From positions 1 through 64,000 of the forward strand of contig DDEQ01000044.1 in NCBI GenBank assembly GCA_002336105.1: a stretch of 64,000 nucleotides of DNA. Direction: 5' to 3'. Below, piece after piece: positions 43,697-52,846 of this stretch. The DNA comes from Chthonomonas sp. UBA1950 (GTDB taxonomy: Bacteria; Armatimonadota; Fimbriimonadia; Fimbriimonadales; Fimbriimonadaceae). A program made the position numbers and the translations under genes. The notes beneath the pieces were generated by a model, which did not search any database, was not told the DNA's origin, and saw nothing but the letters and a program-made list of their open reading frames with translations. Every line of letters starts with the position of its first letter. Position 1 is the stretch's first letter.

Positions 43697-44315
43697 GCAA
43701 GATTCCTTCTAATATAAGGATGGACCGCATTTGGTTGGCTTGATCTCCGGTCGGATCTACCCAATGCGAGTTCCATCCATATTCTTTTGCTGATTCGACG
43801 TTCACGAGAGTATCGTCGAACAGCAAATAGCATTCTCCAGGCACTTCCTTTTCGAATCGGCGAAAACACTCATCACCCGGTTTGGATGCGCCGAGCAGGT
43901 GAGACGCCACGAGTTTATCCGCGAGCGATATGTTCGGGAAGTTGGCAGGATTAGTAAGCTTTTCCCAATGAACTGCGTTTGTGTTAGAGAGAACAGCGAC
44001 TCTTATGCCTGCGGATTTGAGATCTGATAGCAATTCGTGAGTTCCCGGGATGGGGTCGGCAAGAATCGCTTTGAAGACCTTATTGGCGTCTTCGGTTGAA
44101 CATCCTAAGAAACGAGCGAGACCATTACAGAAGGTGGAATAGTCGATTTTGCCATTCTGGTAAGGCCCGAATTCAGGGAACGAATCGAACTCTGAAACTG
44201 GACTGTCTGGAAGCGTTGTCGATACACCCGCCGCTTTCGAGGCTTGCTGCCAATTCCGATTAATCCTAATTAGCACACCGCCGATGTCGAACACGACTAC
44301 AGTTTTCTCAGTCAT
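43683..44315 (-). CDS. HAD-superfamily phosphatase
   Basis: A 210-residue hydrolase of the HAD-IA type. Motif I reads VVVFDIGGVLIRI, with the nucleophile Asp but Gly in place of the second Asp, a form common in FDIGGVL-type HADs; motif II is AVLSNTNAVH, and motif III/IV runs through ASKPGDECF and LLFDDTLVNV. I start at the Met before this motif; the frame stays open to 44504, which overlaps the divergent DCC gene and adds unrelated residues. Substrate unknown. Confidence 0.8.
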   Translation of the reverse strand: MTEKTVVVFDIGGVLIRINRNWQQASKAAGVSTTLPDSPVSEFDSFPEFGPYQNGKIDYSTFCNGLARFLGCSTEDANKVFKAILADPIPGTHELLSDLKSAGIRVAVLSNTNAVHWEKLTNPANFPNISLADKLVASHLLGASKPGDECFRRFEKEVPGECYLLFDDTLVNVESAKEYGWNSHWVDPTGDQANQMRSILILEGILPTSQ

Positions 44316-44333
44316 CAAAGATCGTATACCCTT

Positions 44334-44738
44334 ATGAGGATGGGGGAATTTATACCACGAGATCAGATTGTGTTTTTTGACTGTGATTGCGTTCTCTGTC
44401 AAAGGTCCGTCCGATTCTTTATCAAAGGAGATCCCAATGGCAAACTCTGCTTCGCCTCGTTGACCGGGATAACAGCTTCGCGAATCATTCCTGAAAGCAG
44501 TCATGCGTCGGTGGTTTTCTATTCAAAAGGAGATATCTTCGTCCAATCGACGGCGGCGCTCCGGGTATGTGCTCAATTGAGCTTTCCTCGAAAACTCTTG
44601 GCTGGTTTACTGATTATTCCGAAGCCGATTCGCGACGTTGTCTACAGATGGGTAGCGCGGAACAGATACAGATGGTTTGGCCGGAACGAATCGTGCGGTT
44701 TGCTATCAAAGCAAGAACAGAATCGATTACTTCCATAG
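44334..44738 (+). CDS. DCC-family thiol-disulfide protein (DUF393)
   Basis: A 134-residue protein of the YuxK/DCC family, thioredoxin-like proteins named after their motif. Here the motif reads FFDCDCVLCQRSVRFF near residue 15-30, with the CVLC pair as probable redox cysteines. The body (VVFYSKGDIFVQSTAALRV) fits the family. The start lies 18 bases from the divergent HAD gene. Function is probably redox-related but unproven. Confidence 0.8.
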   Translation: MRMGEFIPRDQIVFFDCDCVLCQRSVRFFIKGDPNGKLCFASLTGITASRIIPESSHASVVFYSKGDIFVQSTAALRVCAQLSFPRKLLAGLLIIPKPIRDVVYRWVARNRYRWFGRNESCGLLSKQEQNRLLP

Positions 44739-44760
44739 ATAGGCGGGTAAAACCTTCGCC

Positions 44761-45573
44761 ATGTCTGAAGGTTCTCTCATTCGAGTGGCGGTAGTAGGGG
44801 CTTCTGGCCGCATGGGGCAAGAAGTTTTGCGAGCGCTAACTCCTTCGCAAGGTTTCGAGATCAAAGCCGCCATTGATAAAGCGATGGCGGGAACGCACGT
44901 TCAGGAGTTGATCGGACCTTCTGGACCCGATATTGTGATTCAAGATAAGCTGGGCGCCTCCCTTGATGCTAGCCCGGTGGATGTTCTGGTTGACTTTTCA
45001 CATCAGTCTGCGGCTGCGATTCATGCAGATTCGGCGATCAAACGAGGAGTGAGCCCTGTAATCGGCTGTACTGGGTTAAGTGAGACCGATATGCGCGAAA
45101 TCAAATCGCTATGCGCAGAAAAGGGCGTCCCAGGAATGTACATTCCAAACTTTGCGGTTGGTGCTGTCTTGATGATGAAGTTCGCCCAGCTTGCGGCCAA
45201 GTGGTTACCAGACGCAGAAATCATCGAAATGCATCATGACCGTAAGGAAGATGCTCCGAGCGGTACGGCAATGCTCACTGCCCAGATGATTGGTGCTGCG
45301 CGAATCACAGATCCAGTTCGTTTGCCCCGACCACTTATCAAAGCCGAAGGCGCCCGTGGAGGAAAGGTCGAAAACGTACCTGTCCACAGTATTCGCCTTC
45401 CTGGATATCTGGCCCATCAAGAAGTCATCTTTGGTGGGCCAGGCGAGGTGTTAAGCATTCGACATGATTCAATGGACCGCAAATCGTTCATGCACGGTGT
45501 AAAGCTCGCTGTCTCACACGTTCGAAGTCTTAATGGATTCGTTGTGGGCCTCGATAAGATTCTTTTCCAGTAG
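44761..45573 (+). CDS. dapB: 4-hydroxy-tetrahydrodipicolinate reductase
   Basis: A 270-residue NAD(P)H-dependent reductase of the lysine/diaminopimelate pathway. The nucleotide fold starts RVAVVGASGRMGQEVL, and the substrate-binding block is EIIEMHHDRKEDAPSGTAML near residue 155-175, containing the conserved HH and K. The C-terminal KSFMHGVKLAVSHV is typical. Diaminopimelate feeds peptidoglycan. No other dap gene is adjacent. It starts 22 bases past the DCC gene. Confidence 0.93.
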   Translation: MSEGSLIRVAVVGASGRMGQEVLRALTPSQGFEIKAAIDKAMAGTHVQELIGPSGPDIVIQDKLGASLDASPVDVLVDFSHQSAAAIHADSAIKRGVSPVIGCTGLSETDMREIKSLCAEKGVPGMYIPNFAVGAVLMMKFAQLAAKWLPDAEIIEMHHDRKEDAPSGTAMLTAQMIGAARITDPVRLPRPLIKAEGARGGKVENVPVHSIRLPGYLAHQEVIFGGPGEVLSIRHDSMDRKSFMHGVKLAVSHVRSLNGFVVGLDKILFQ

Positions 45574-45617
45574 AGCATCATGATTCAGCATCTTCGTTAG
45601 GCGTAAACTTGGCGAAG

Positions 45618-46397
45618 ATGTCTGTTATCAAAGTGGTTTCTTTTAACATCAGAAACTCTCATGCTGATGATGGCCCCAATTCGTGGGCTCATCGCCGTGA
45701 ACGCTCCATTAACGCAATCCGAAAGCTGGCTCCGGATGTGATTGGCTTACAAGAAGTCTGCTTTGATCAACGCGCAGATTTAGAGAACTCGTTGTCCGAC
45801 TACATTTTTGTCGGTAGTGCCCGAGACGATGGTGCTTTGGATGGCGAAGTCGCTCTAGTTGGATTTCTGAAAAATCGGTTTCACCTATTGGAGTCCCGCA
45901 CTTTTTGGTTGTCAGACACCCCAGAATTGCCTGGATCGTCGACCTGGGGAAATCGATGTGTCCGCACTTGCACGGCATGTCTTTTGCACGATATTGAGAC
46001 TAACGATTGCTTCCGCATCTACAACACTCATCTTGACCATGAGTCGGAAGAGAGTAGGCTGGAAAGCGCGAGGCTAATTCGAGACCGAGTCAGTCTAGAT
46101 TTACCGCAATATCCGGCAATCGTCACGGGCGATTTCAATGTTGGTGAGTCCCATGATGTCCTCAAAACGTTTAGCAAGTCCCTTCTCAGAGACACATTCC
46201 GAATCGTGAACGCGGACGCAAAGATCCAGGGGACATTTCCTGACTACGGGAATGACACTTTGCACGAAAAGATTGACTACATTCTCACGGATGTCAGTTG
46301 GGAGGTTTTATCGGCTTCGATCGAGACTGACCTTAATAGTGAAGGTTGGATATCCGACCACTATCCTGTTTCTGCCACGTTGGAGTTGGCCGTTTAA
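45618..46397 (+). CDS. Endonuclease/exonuclease/phosphatase-family hydrolase
   Basis: A 259-residue enzyme of the EEP fold (DNase I-like). The metal-binding motifs are visible: FNIRNSHADDGPNSW at the start, IGLQEVCFDQ near residue 44, THLDHESEESR, TGDFNVGESHD near 174 and the final SDHYPVSATLELAV. The substrate may be a phosphodiester, sugar phosphate or nucleic acid. I use the ATG at 45618; a TTG nine bases earlier is also in frame. It follows dapB by 44 bases. Confidence 0.85.
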   Translation: MSVIKVVSFNIRNSHADDGPNSWAHRRERSINAIRKLAPDVIGLQEVCFDQRADLENSLSDYIFVGSARDDGALDGEVALVGFLKNRFHLLESRTFWLSDTPELPGSSTWGNRCVRTCTACLLHDIETNDCFRIYNTHLDHESEESRLESARLIRDRVSLDLPQYPAIVTGDFNVGESHDVLKTFSKSLLRDTFRIVNADAKIQGTFPDYGNDTLHEKIDYILTDVSWEVLSASIETDLNSEGWISDHYPVSATLELAV

Positions 46398-46443
46398 CTC
46401 GGCACTGGTAGAAACCACATAGGTCGTAGTTTGAAATAAAAGA

Positions 46444-46465
46444 GGGCAGTCGACGCCGACCGCCC
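46444..46465 (-). terminator. Mismatched hairpin with T-rich tail on the minus strand
   Basis: GGGCaGTCG (46444-46452) pairs with CGACcGCCC (46457-46465), with one A-C mismatch. On the minus strand it is followed by TCTTTTATTTC, a terminator-like tail; on the plus strand it is 46 bases past the EEP stop. It could serve both convergent genes. Confidence 0.5.
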
Positions 46466-46598
46466 AATCGAACCTTCTTTACTCTACTATCGAGAGCTTT
46501 TATCGTTACTTCAATATCATAACTCGTTGCTTTTTAGAGAATTGTTAAAGCAAAGAAATGTTGGCAGGTTCTTAACAAAAAGTTGATGTTCCAACCAC

Positions 46599-46630
46599 AT
46601 CACATCACGACAGTCTGTTTGTGATGTGAT
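46599..46630. terminator. Inverted repeat ATCACATCAC/GTGATGTGAT
   Basis: ATCACATCAC (46599-46608) and GTGATGTGAT (46621-46630) are exact complements around a 12-base loop, 28 bases past the end of the minus-strand propeller/phosphoesterase gene. Low GC and no U-tract: terminator or regulatory dyad, undecided. The rest of the 46398-46658 gap holds no gene I can support. Confidence 0.4.
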
Positions 46631-46658
46631 TGTGATACTAAAATCGCAAGTGGCCAAA

Positions 46659-49256
46659 CTAGCCGCTTGAACCAGTTCGTATCCTTTCGATAAAGCCGGG
46701 GTCATCCATTCTAACGTTAGGCCTTAGTCTTCTCTTCTTGAACCCAGGATCGTTCGGATCAAGGGTAGCTTCAGGGATAAAGATTTTCGGATCGGCGGGA
46801 ACAGCAACGTACGGTGTGAAGTCGGGCTTGTTTTGTAGCATGTCCCACAGCGGAGCCGCAACTGCGTCAAACATGTTGTTTGGCCCTAAGCCAAAGTTTT
46901 CGTAAATGGTGCGGATCACGCTCATGATGCTGGTGTGAACGTGCGATACGTAGCTCTTTTTGGCGTAGGGGCTGATGCAGAGAACGAAGCTTCGATGTCG
47001 ATCGACGTGGTCGTTATCGCCTCCTGAGTCATCTTGCGTTACAAAGATGGCCATGTTCTTCCACTCTGGCGTATGCGAGAGATACTCGACGATGCGTCCG
47101 AGCGCCAGATCGTTATCGGCCAAGAAGGAGGAGAAGTAAGGGTATCCGTCTTTCGGTCTCGCTCCGGTACCGTGGTCGTTGCAGATGGCGATATTGATGA
47201 AAGGTGGAAGCGACTTTCCTTTATCACGGAAAGTCTTTTTGATGTCATCAAAAAACCAATCGGCACGAGCGATATCCGGGATGTTCATGTTGAATATTGG
47301 ATACTCGAAGCAAGTGCGATCATAAAGCACTTTGGGCATTGGGTAGTTCGCTACCTCGTTTGCACCGGTTCGGCTGTTAGCGGGTCCCTCGTCAACTTCG
47401 GGGAACTCAAACCCTTCGCCGTAGTTACGAAACTCGATTCCGCCTCGGTTCAGATGTTCCCAGAGTGAACCGTTTTCAAGATAGTCTTCCGGAATTTGCG
47501 ATCCGTTTGAACCGAAGCTAACGAGCCTTCCCTTAGCGTCGTTTGATCGTCGGAAACCCCACCCAGCGTAAAAAAGTCGGGTTGTCCAAAGGGATGGGTA
47601 GACGCCAACCAGCCACCTGTGACCGTCGCCGCTAGCTTGCGGTTCCATGTAGAAGTTGTCGCTGATCGCAAACTGTTCTGCCAGCTTAATGTGGTTTGGC
47701 ATGACCGACGCTCGTTCTGCCTTTCCTTTTTCTCGAATCCAACCGTTTAAGCCAAATTCAGCGTACGCCGGCTGACCATTACCCTTTGCAAGGGCGCCAA
47801 AGATGCCGTCGTAGGTGTGGTTCTCCTTTGTGATGAAAACGATATGCTTGATCGGTGGATGCACAACGGGTGTAGCGACCATTGCGACCAAACCATTATT
47901 GATGCGAACCTGTTTCGACTGCGCAACAAGGTCTACCGTACTTGGTGTGACTCGTGCGATCATGCCAGGCATTGCAGATAGTCCGTAGCGCTCATCGGTT
48001 TGTGGACGTGGGTCCAGCTCGCCTTGTGGGCCGCGACCGAGGCCCTTCTGAGTTCCTACGAACAACTGACCATTGGCAAAAACCACGCTGTTGGGGAACC
48101 AGCCGGTAGGAAAGTGTCCCAACACCTTGTTGGTCTTTTGGTCGATGACCGCGACAGCGTTTACTCCGCTTTCACAGACGAATAATTTGCCCTTGCCATC
48201 GGTAGCCAATGCCGAAGGAATGATGCCTCGAAGCTTACTCGCTTGAGAGGAAACTTCCAACTTGATCTGCTTGGTTAACGCGAGAGTCTTGCTGTCGAAA
48301 ATTGAAATCGTATCGCTATTCGCGTTTGAAACGTAGAGGGATTTGCCAGAAAGGAGCAAAGCGTTTGGAGCACTACCCCCGACCGCTTTTCCACCGTCAG
48401 AAATCGCGTGAATGAGCAAGCCGCTCTTCATTGACTTGATCAGCTTCGGGTTAGCCGATGATAGGTCGTACATAAAGACCGACTGCGAATCGGGCACTCT
48501 TGGGTCGCCAAGACCGGGAACCTTACGGCCCTCTGCTTCAACGCCTTCTGTGGCTTCCTTCGAAGGGAACCCAAAAGCGGGATGGGTAAGCCCTCTTGAG
48601 TTTCCTTTCCCTTCTGCGGGTTTCGGAATCAGGGAGTAATCGAATAAGCCGATATTGGCGACATAGGCACGTGTGCCATCCGAATTAACCGCAAGCGCGT
48701 AAGGTTGTCGACCTGCCTTTGTTCTTGTAACGACTTTGAGGCTCGTTAGGTCAATCGTGATCAAATCTTGGTTGGCGACGTCGAGCGCTAGGGCTTTGCT
48801 ATTCGAGAGGCAGACGATATCGACAGCGTAGCTATCTTTTTTCTTCTCGTCATTCAGCTTTATCGTCGCGGCGTGTTCAAAGGTTTTGCCATCTCGAACA
48901 CTGATCTCGCCATCGTCACCTTCGCTAACGAGCAGTTTCGAACCGTCTGGCGTAAATGCCGCAGCCGGAGCTGATTCCTTCATCGAAATGAACTTGCCTG
49001 TTCGCTCCTTTGTGTCAACCGGAATAACAGAAAACCCGCCGTCATGAAATGCAAGAATCTGCTTTCCATCAGGAGAGGCGATGACCTTCCAAAGATCCGA
49101 GCCTGTGTAAATGCGGTCACCCACAGGAGTCAGATAGCGACCGTTGGGCAGGATTGTCGTGCCTCCCGCGATCACTCGCGCCGGCTGATTTCCCGCAGGC
49201 ACCAAAAATGGCGAAGATGAATTGGAAAGCAGTAAAAGACCGCAGAGCAAGGTCAT
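46659..49256 (-). CDS. Beta-propeller plus phosphoesterase (alkaline-phosphatase-like) protein
   Basis: An 865-residue exported protein. After a short hydrophobic start (LLCGLLLLSNSSSP), residues of about 30-450 form YVTN/YncE-like propeller repeats (KVIASPDGKQILAF, PYALAVNSDGTRAYVANIG, LYVSNANSDTISIF). From about 470 the phosphoesterase domain starts (IKHIVFITKENHTYDGIFGA), followed by SDNFYMEPQASGDGHRWLVG and the metal-site VTQDDSGGDNDHVDRHRSF. The family includes phospholipase-C-type and phosphatase enzymes; substrate unknown. It is flanked by inverted repeats and is divergent from the Cys-rich gene. Confidence 0.8.
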   Translation of the reverse strand: MTLLCGLLLLSNSSSPFLVPAGNQPARVIAGGTTILPNGRYLTPVGDRIYTGSDLWKVIASPDGKQILAFHDGGFSVIPVDTKERTGKFISMKESAPAAAFTPDGSKLLVSEGDDGEISVRDGKTFEHAATIKLNDEKKKDSYAVDIVCLSNSKALALDVANQDLITIDLTSLKVVTRTKAGRQPYALAVNSDGTRAYVANIGLFDYSLIPKPAEGKGNSRGLTHPAFGFPSKEATEGVEAEGRKVPGLGDPRVPDSQSVFMYDLSSANPKLIKSMKSGLLIHAISDGGKAVGGSAPNALLLSGKSLYVSNANSDTISIFDSKTLALTKQIKLEVSSQASKLRGIIPSALATDGKGKLFVCESGVNAVAVIDQKTNKVLGHFPTGWFPNSVVFANGQLFVGTQKGLGRGPQGELDPRPQTDERYGLSAMPGMIARVTPSTVDLVAQSKQVRINNGLVAMVATPVVHPPIKHIVFITKENHTYDGIFGALAKGNGQPAYAEFGLNGWIREKGKAERASVMPNHIKLAEQFAISDNFYMEPQASGDGHRWLVGVYPSLWTTRLFYAGWGFRRSNDAKGRLVSFGSNGSQIPEDYLENGSLWEHLNRGGIEFRNYGEGFEFPEVDEGPANSRTGANEVANYPMPKVLYDRTCFEYPIFNMNIPDIARADWFFDDIKKTFRDKGKSLPPFINIAICNDHGTGARPKDGYPYFSSFLADNDLALGRIVEYLSHTPEWKNMAIFVTQDDSGGDNDHVDRHRSFVLCISPYAKKSYVSHVHTSIMSVIRTIYENFGLGPNNMFDAVAAPLWDMLQNKPDFTPYVAVPADPKIFIPEATLDPNDPGFKKRRLRPNVRMDDPGFIERIRTGSSG

Positions 49257-49370
49257 GGCAATAGTCTGACTCCTTATTGTTAACGCGATGTTACATCTTG
49301 TTCAGATTCAATTCATGTAGACTGATATCTGTTCTTGTTAACATGCATTTGGAATTTGAGAGGGGGCATT

Positions 49371-49766
49371 TTGGTCAGCACGGCTTTGGGCTTGCTGCTT
49401 ACAATGACGTTTTTTCAAATTCCAGTAACGCCAAAAGGTGTCCATTGCCCGACTGCTGTAGTTCAAGTTGTGAGTGAAAATCACACGGTCACAGATTGCT
49501 GTGGAAGAACGATCTCCGTCATCGAACATCGCAAACCAAAACTCGGTGAAGCCGAGTTCATGCAATGTCGATGTGCTGAGCGGAAAGAAGGCAAGGCTCA
49601 CTTTGAGTGCATGCAGAGTTTTACGGAACTTTGTTTATGGCTACCAGAGGCTGTTCAGATAGCTTTTTGCTGTCAACCGGCGGTCTGGTCTAGCCATTTT
49701 TGGAGCGATTCCTTCCACCTACTGATCTTACAGGAGCCCCCGACTCCGCCTCCGTCTATGTGTTGA
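49371..49766 (+). CDS. Small Cys-rich exported or membrane protein
   Basis: A 131-residue protein from the TTG at 49371, chosen because AGGGGGC precedes it; a TTG at 49335 is also possible. The N-terminus (STALGLLLTMTFFQIPV) looks like a signal or anchor. The remainder contains many Cys: DCCGRT, QCRCAER, FECMQ, IAFCCQPA and a final C. No family is recognised. It precedes a redoxin with a CPCC motif by 69 bases, so a redox partnership is possible. Confidence 0.5.
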   Translation: MVSTALGLLLTMTFFQIPVTPKGVHCPTAVVQVVSENHTVTDCCGRTISVIEHRKPKLGEAEFMQCRCAERKEGKAHFECMQSFTELCLWLPEAVQIAFCCQPAVWSSHFWSDSFHLLILQEPPTPPPSMC

Positions 49767-49835
49767 ACCTACTGAATTTCGAGTCTGGCTGCGCGAGTTT
49801 TTCGTGTAGCCCCCGGTTTCAATGCTTAACACATT

Positions 49836-50486
49836 ATGAGATTACACATCATCACGACCATCATGGTCGCTATCGCAGTCGGCGCTGCAACTGCTCAAGA
49901 AAACCATGAGCACACTTTGGATGCGAACGGAAAACAAGCCGGACATGTCACCGCGAAGGCAGACATCGCCAAGGCAAAGAGCCTCGATGGAAAGAACGCT
50001 CCTTCGTTCAGCACGGTCAATTGGGAAGGGAAACCTGTTTCGTTGAAACAGCTCCTGCAAAAGCCGACTGTCTTGGTTTTCATCGAAAAAGGGTGTCCCT
50101 GCTGCAAGAGCGGTCGACCCTACATCGACCGAGTCCAGAACCGATACGGAGACGTTGCCAATGTTGTCGGAGTCGTTTATGGCGATGTTAAGGATGCGGC
50201 TGCCTGGAAGAAGACCGCTGGACCGCAGTTTCAAGTTATCGCGGATCCAAAAGGGAAGATCGCTGCTTCCTTCGGCGCGAAATCCGCTTTGGCGACCCGG
50301 TTAATCGACAAGAAAGGGAAGATTAAGTTGAGTTATGCTGGATACTCGGCATCGATGCTTCGCGAGTTGACGGCGACGATTGCCAAGCTAAGCGGCATCG
50401 CAGATAGGAAGATGGAGACTCGTCCCGCACCAGCGGCAATCACTTCAGGTTGTGAACTGGGTATGGAAGAAAAGGCCGGAAATTAA
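49836..50486 (+). CDS. Exported thioredoxin-fold protein (redoxin-like)
   Basis: A 216-residue protein with a signal peptide (cleavage near TAQEN). The mature part opens with GKNAPSFSTVNWEGKPVSLK, as in AhpC/TSA-type redoxins, and the active-site region reads FIEKGCPCCKSGRPYI, with three Cys in CPCC. FQVIADPKGKIAASFG is typical of peroxiredoxin/ResA-like folds. Peroxidase or thiol-reductase activity is plausible. A convergent TrmH gene ends 8 bases beyond its stop. Confidence 0.75.
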   Translation: MRLHIITTIMVAIAVGAATAQENHEHTLDANGKQAGHVTAKADIAKAKSLDGKNAPSFSTVNWEGKPVSLKQLLQKPTVLVFIEKGCPCCKSGRPYIDRVQNRYGDVANVVGVVYGDVKDAAAWKKTAGPQFQVIADPKGKIAASFGAKSALATRLIDKKGKIKLSYAGYSASMLRELTATIAKLSGIADRKMETRPAPAAITSGCELGMEEKAGN

Positions 50487-50494
50487 TCCGTTTA

Positions 50495-51052
50495 CTATCC
50501 GTTCTCAGGTTCGCTTGAACTTGAGGACGGATCGGATAGCATCGCCTCAAACGCGACGATAGCGGCGGCTACATGAACATTCAGTGATCGGCCTTTTCCT
50601 GCCATTGGAATCAGGACGGCGCCATCACAAAATCGAAGAACCTTATCGTAAACTCCGTTTACTTCGTTGCCCAGAACTATGCAAGTTTTCTCTGGATAAT
50701 TGTATTCTTTGTAATGGACTGCACCCTCTGCTATTTCCACAGCAACAAGGTGATATCCCTCAGATCGGAGTTGTTGGGCAGCCTCTTCGTATCTTTCGAT
50801 TTGTCGCCACTTTACCCTTCGATGATTGCCAAGCGAGGTCACGCTGATTTGTGGATCAGGCGGAACCGGGGTTCTACCCGAACAGATGATTTCCGTGGCG
50901 CCGCAGGCATCGGCGACCCTGAACATTCCTCCAACGTTATAAGCGTCAGTCCAATCTTGCAAAAGGATCGCTAACTGAATGTCAGGCTTAAAGGCAGAGG
51001 CAAGTTCCTTTTTGAGTTGTCTTACGCCGGTTTTTGATCGGATCGTCTTCAC
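50495..51052 (-). CDS. TrmH/SpoU-family RNA 2'-O-methyltransferase
   Basis: A 185-residue SPOUT methyltransferase. The three family motifs are present: DAYNVGGMFRVADACGATEI (about residue 36-55), IVLGNEVNGV (about 125) and IPMAGKGRSLNVHVAAAIVA (about 148-167), which form the knotted SAM site. It probably methylates tRNA or rRNA; which one cannot be told. It has a Ser/Glu-rich tail. Its start overlaps the stop of pstA by four bases, so it is the last gene of the pst transcript. Confidence 0.85.
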   Translation of the reverse strand: MKTIRSKTGVRQLKKELASAFKPDIQLAILLQDWTDAYNVGGMFRVADACGATEIICSGRTPVPPDPQISVTSLGNHRRVKWRQIERYEEAAQQLRSEGYHLVAVEIAEGAVHYKEYNYPEKTCIVLGNEVNGVYDKVLRFCDGAVLIPMAGKGRSLNVHVAAAIVAFEAMLSDPSSSSSEPENG

Positions 51053-51918
51053 TTCGACAACCTAGCCTTCTGCCGGTTGCGTATGATGATCGCCACCGAA
51101 TTCATCAGAAGCACACCTGCCATCAATACGAGAATAGCGGCTGCCGATGCGCGATGAAACTCTGCTTCGGGCTGTTGAGCCCAGTTGAATATCTGCAAAG
51201 GAAGAACAGTGTACTTGTCAGTGACCTTGTTGGGCACGTAAAAGGTAGTCGCTGAAGCCCCCACGACTATAAGCGGCGCGGTTTCCCCAATTGCGCGACT
51301 AAGAGATAAAATGATGCCAGTAAGAATACCGGGTGAAGCAGCAGGAAGGACCTGAAAGATGATTGTTTGCCACTTAGTGGCCCCAAGACCGATGGATGCC
51401 TCTCGATAAGAATTAGGGACCGACTTTAGAGCTTCTCTCGTCACGATGATAATCGTTGGCAAAACGAGAGTGGTCATCGTCAATGCACCGGTCAAAATCG
51501 ATCCTGCAAACATAAACCAATGCCAAAAGAGAGCCCGTCCAAGTAGCCCATAAACGATGGAAGGAACACTCGATAGGTTTGCGATGTTTAGGTGTATGAA
51601 TTGTTTGAACTTGTTGTCTTTACGACTAAACTCGTCGAGATAGACTGCGGCGCTCACTCCAATCGGAATCGCGATACAAGCGGTGAGACCGATGACGAAG
51701 GTCGTTCCGACAATGGCTGACCAAATACCAGTTTGTTTTGGACGCGAAGACAATTTTCCGGTAATGAATTCCCAAGAAACTCGGTCGATGCCGTCAGCTG
51801 TGATCTTCACGAGGACGATCAAAAGGAGTGACACTGTAAAAGCTGCGGCGCAAAAAGCAAGGATAGAAAGTGACTGGTTGAGCAGTCGTCGGCGCAAGGA
51901 TAGCTGTTCCAGAAACAC
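51049..51918 (-). CDS. pstA: Phosphate ABC transporter permease PstA
   Basis: A 289-residue membrane permease. Six hydrophobic segments and the cytoplasmic loop PNSYREASIGLGATKWQTI (about residues 165-185), the EAA-type site for the ATPase. Such permeases work with PstC, PstS and the ATPase PstB. No pstB lies here. The start abuts the pstC stop by one base. Confidence 0.88.
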   Translation of the reverse strand: MFLEQLSLRRRLLNQSLSILAFCAAAFTVSLLLIVLVKITADGIDRVSWEFITGKLSSRPKQTGIWSAIVGTTFVIGLTACIAIPIGVSAAVYLDEFSRKDNKFKQFIHLNIANLSSVPSIVYGLLGRALFWHWFMFAGSILTGALTMTTLVLPTIIIVTREALKSVPNSYREASIGLGATKWQTIIFQVLPAASPGILTGIILSLSRAIGETAPLIVVGASATTFYVPNKVTDKYTVLPLQIFNWAQQPEAEFHRASAAAILVLMAGVLLMNSVAIIIRNRQKARLSK

Positions 51919-52841
51919 TATGGAAGCGACCTCCTGAATCGTTGAACAACTTTGTTTGCCAAGACGTTCATGGCCATTGTCATCGCAAACAGAGCCACCC
52001 CGACTGCAAAAACGGATTCGTAGGAACGAGTGCCAACTGCGATGTCACCTTGAGCAGTGGACACAATATAGGTTGTCATCGTTTCCATGCTCTTAGCTGG
52101 ATTCAGACTCATAATTGGATTTGAGCCAACAGCCAAAGTGACCGCCATTGTTTCACCCAATGCCCTTGATAAAGCAAGGATAAACGACGCCATGATGCCC
52201 GAAAGGGCCGCAGGGAGAACAATTTTTATGGTTACTTCGGCCTTTGTGGCCCCAAGGCCATAGGCAGCGTCGCGGAGCGTGTTCGGGACAGCACTAATCG
52301 CATCTTCGCACAAAGAGGAGACAATCGGCAGAATCATGATCGCTACAACGATTGCGCCGCTTGCTGCGTTATTGGCTTGGAACTCCGGACTCAGCTTCTG
52401 TAACAAGGGAGTCACCATATAGAGTCCTAAGTATCCGTACACTACGGTCGGAACACCAGCCAATAGCTCCATACAGGGTTTGAGGAATGACTTCACGCCT
52501 GACCGTGCATATTCACTGAGATAGATAGCGCTCAACAATCCAACGGGAATCGCGATCAATCCGGCACCGATCGTAATAACAAACGTGCCCATGACCAACG
52601 GCAACACGCCAAACAGTGGTGGACTTGCCGCTGGTCTCCATTCAGTGCCAAAAAGAAAAGATCCAATAGGCACAGCTTTGAAGAAAGGGATTGATTCGCC
52701 AAGCAAGATCGCGACAATGCCGAAGGTCGTGACGACAGACATGAACGCGCACAAAAACGCGAACCACCGAATAGTCCCTTCACTTAATAATCGCCAATAT
52801 GTCCGGATCTTTCGATCTGGGCGAAGCGGCAAGTCCGACAT
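51918..52841 (-). CDS. pstC: Phosphate ABC transporter permease PstC
   Basis: A 307-residue permease with six membrane segments. The first is near residue 25-48; ATPase-contact loop is VPNTLRDAAYGLGATKAEVT (about 185-204), and GIMASFILALSRALGETMAV follows. It shares the operon with pstS, which precedes it by five bases. Confidence 0.88.
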   Translation of the reverse strand: MSDLPLRPDRKIRTYWRLLSEGTIRWFAFLCAFMSVVTTFGIVAILLGESIPFFKAVPIGSFLFGTEWRPAASPPLFGVLPLVMGTFVITIGAGLIAIPVGLLSAIYLSEYARSGVKSFLKPCMELLAGVPTVVYGYLGLYMVTPLLQKLSPEFQANNAASGAIVVAIMILPIVSSLCEDAISAVPNTLRDAAYGLGATKAEVTIKIVLPAALSGIMASFILALSRALGETMAVTLAVGSNPIMSLNPAKSMETMTTYIVSTAQGDIAVGTRSYESVFAVGVALFAMTMAMNVLANKVVQRFRRSLP

Positions 52842-52846
52842 TGGAC

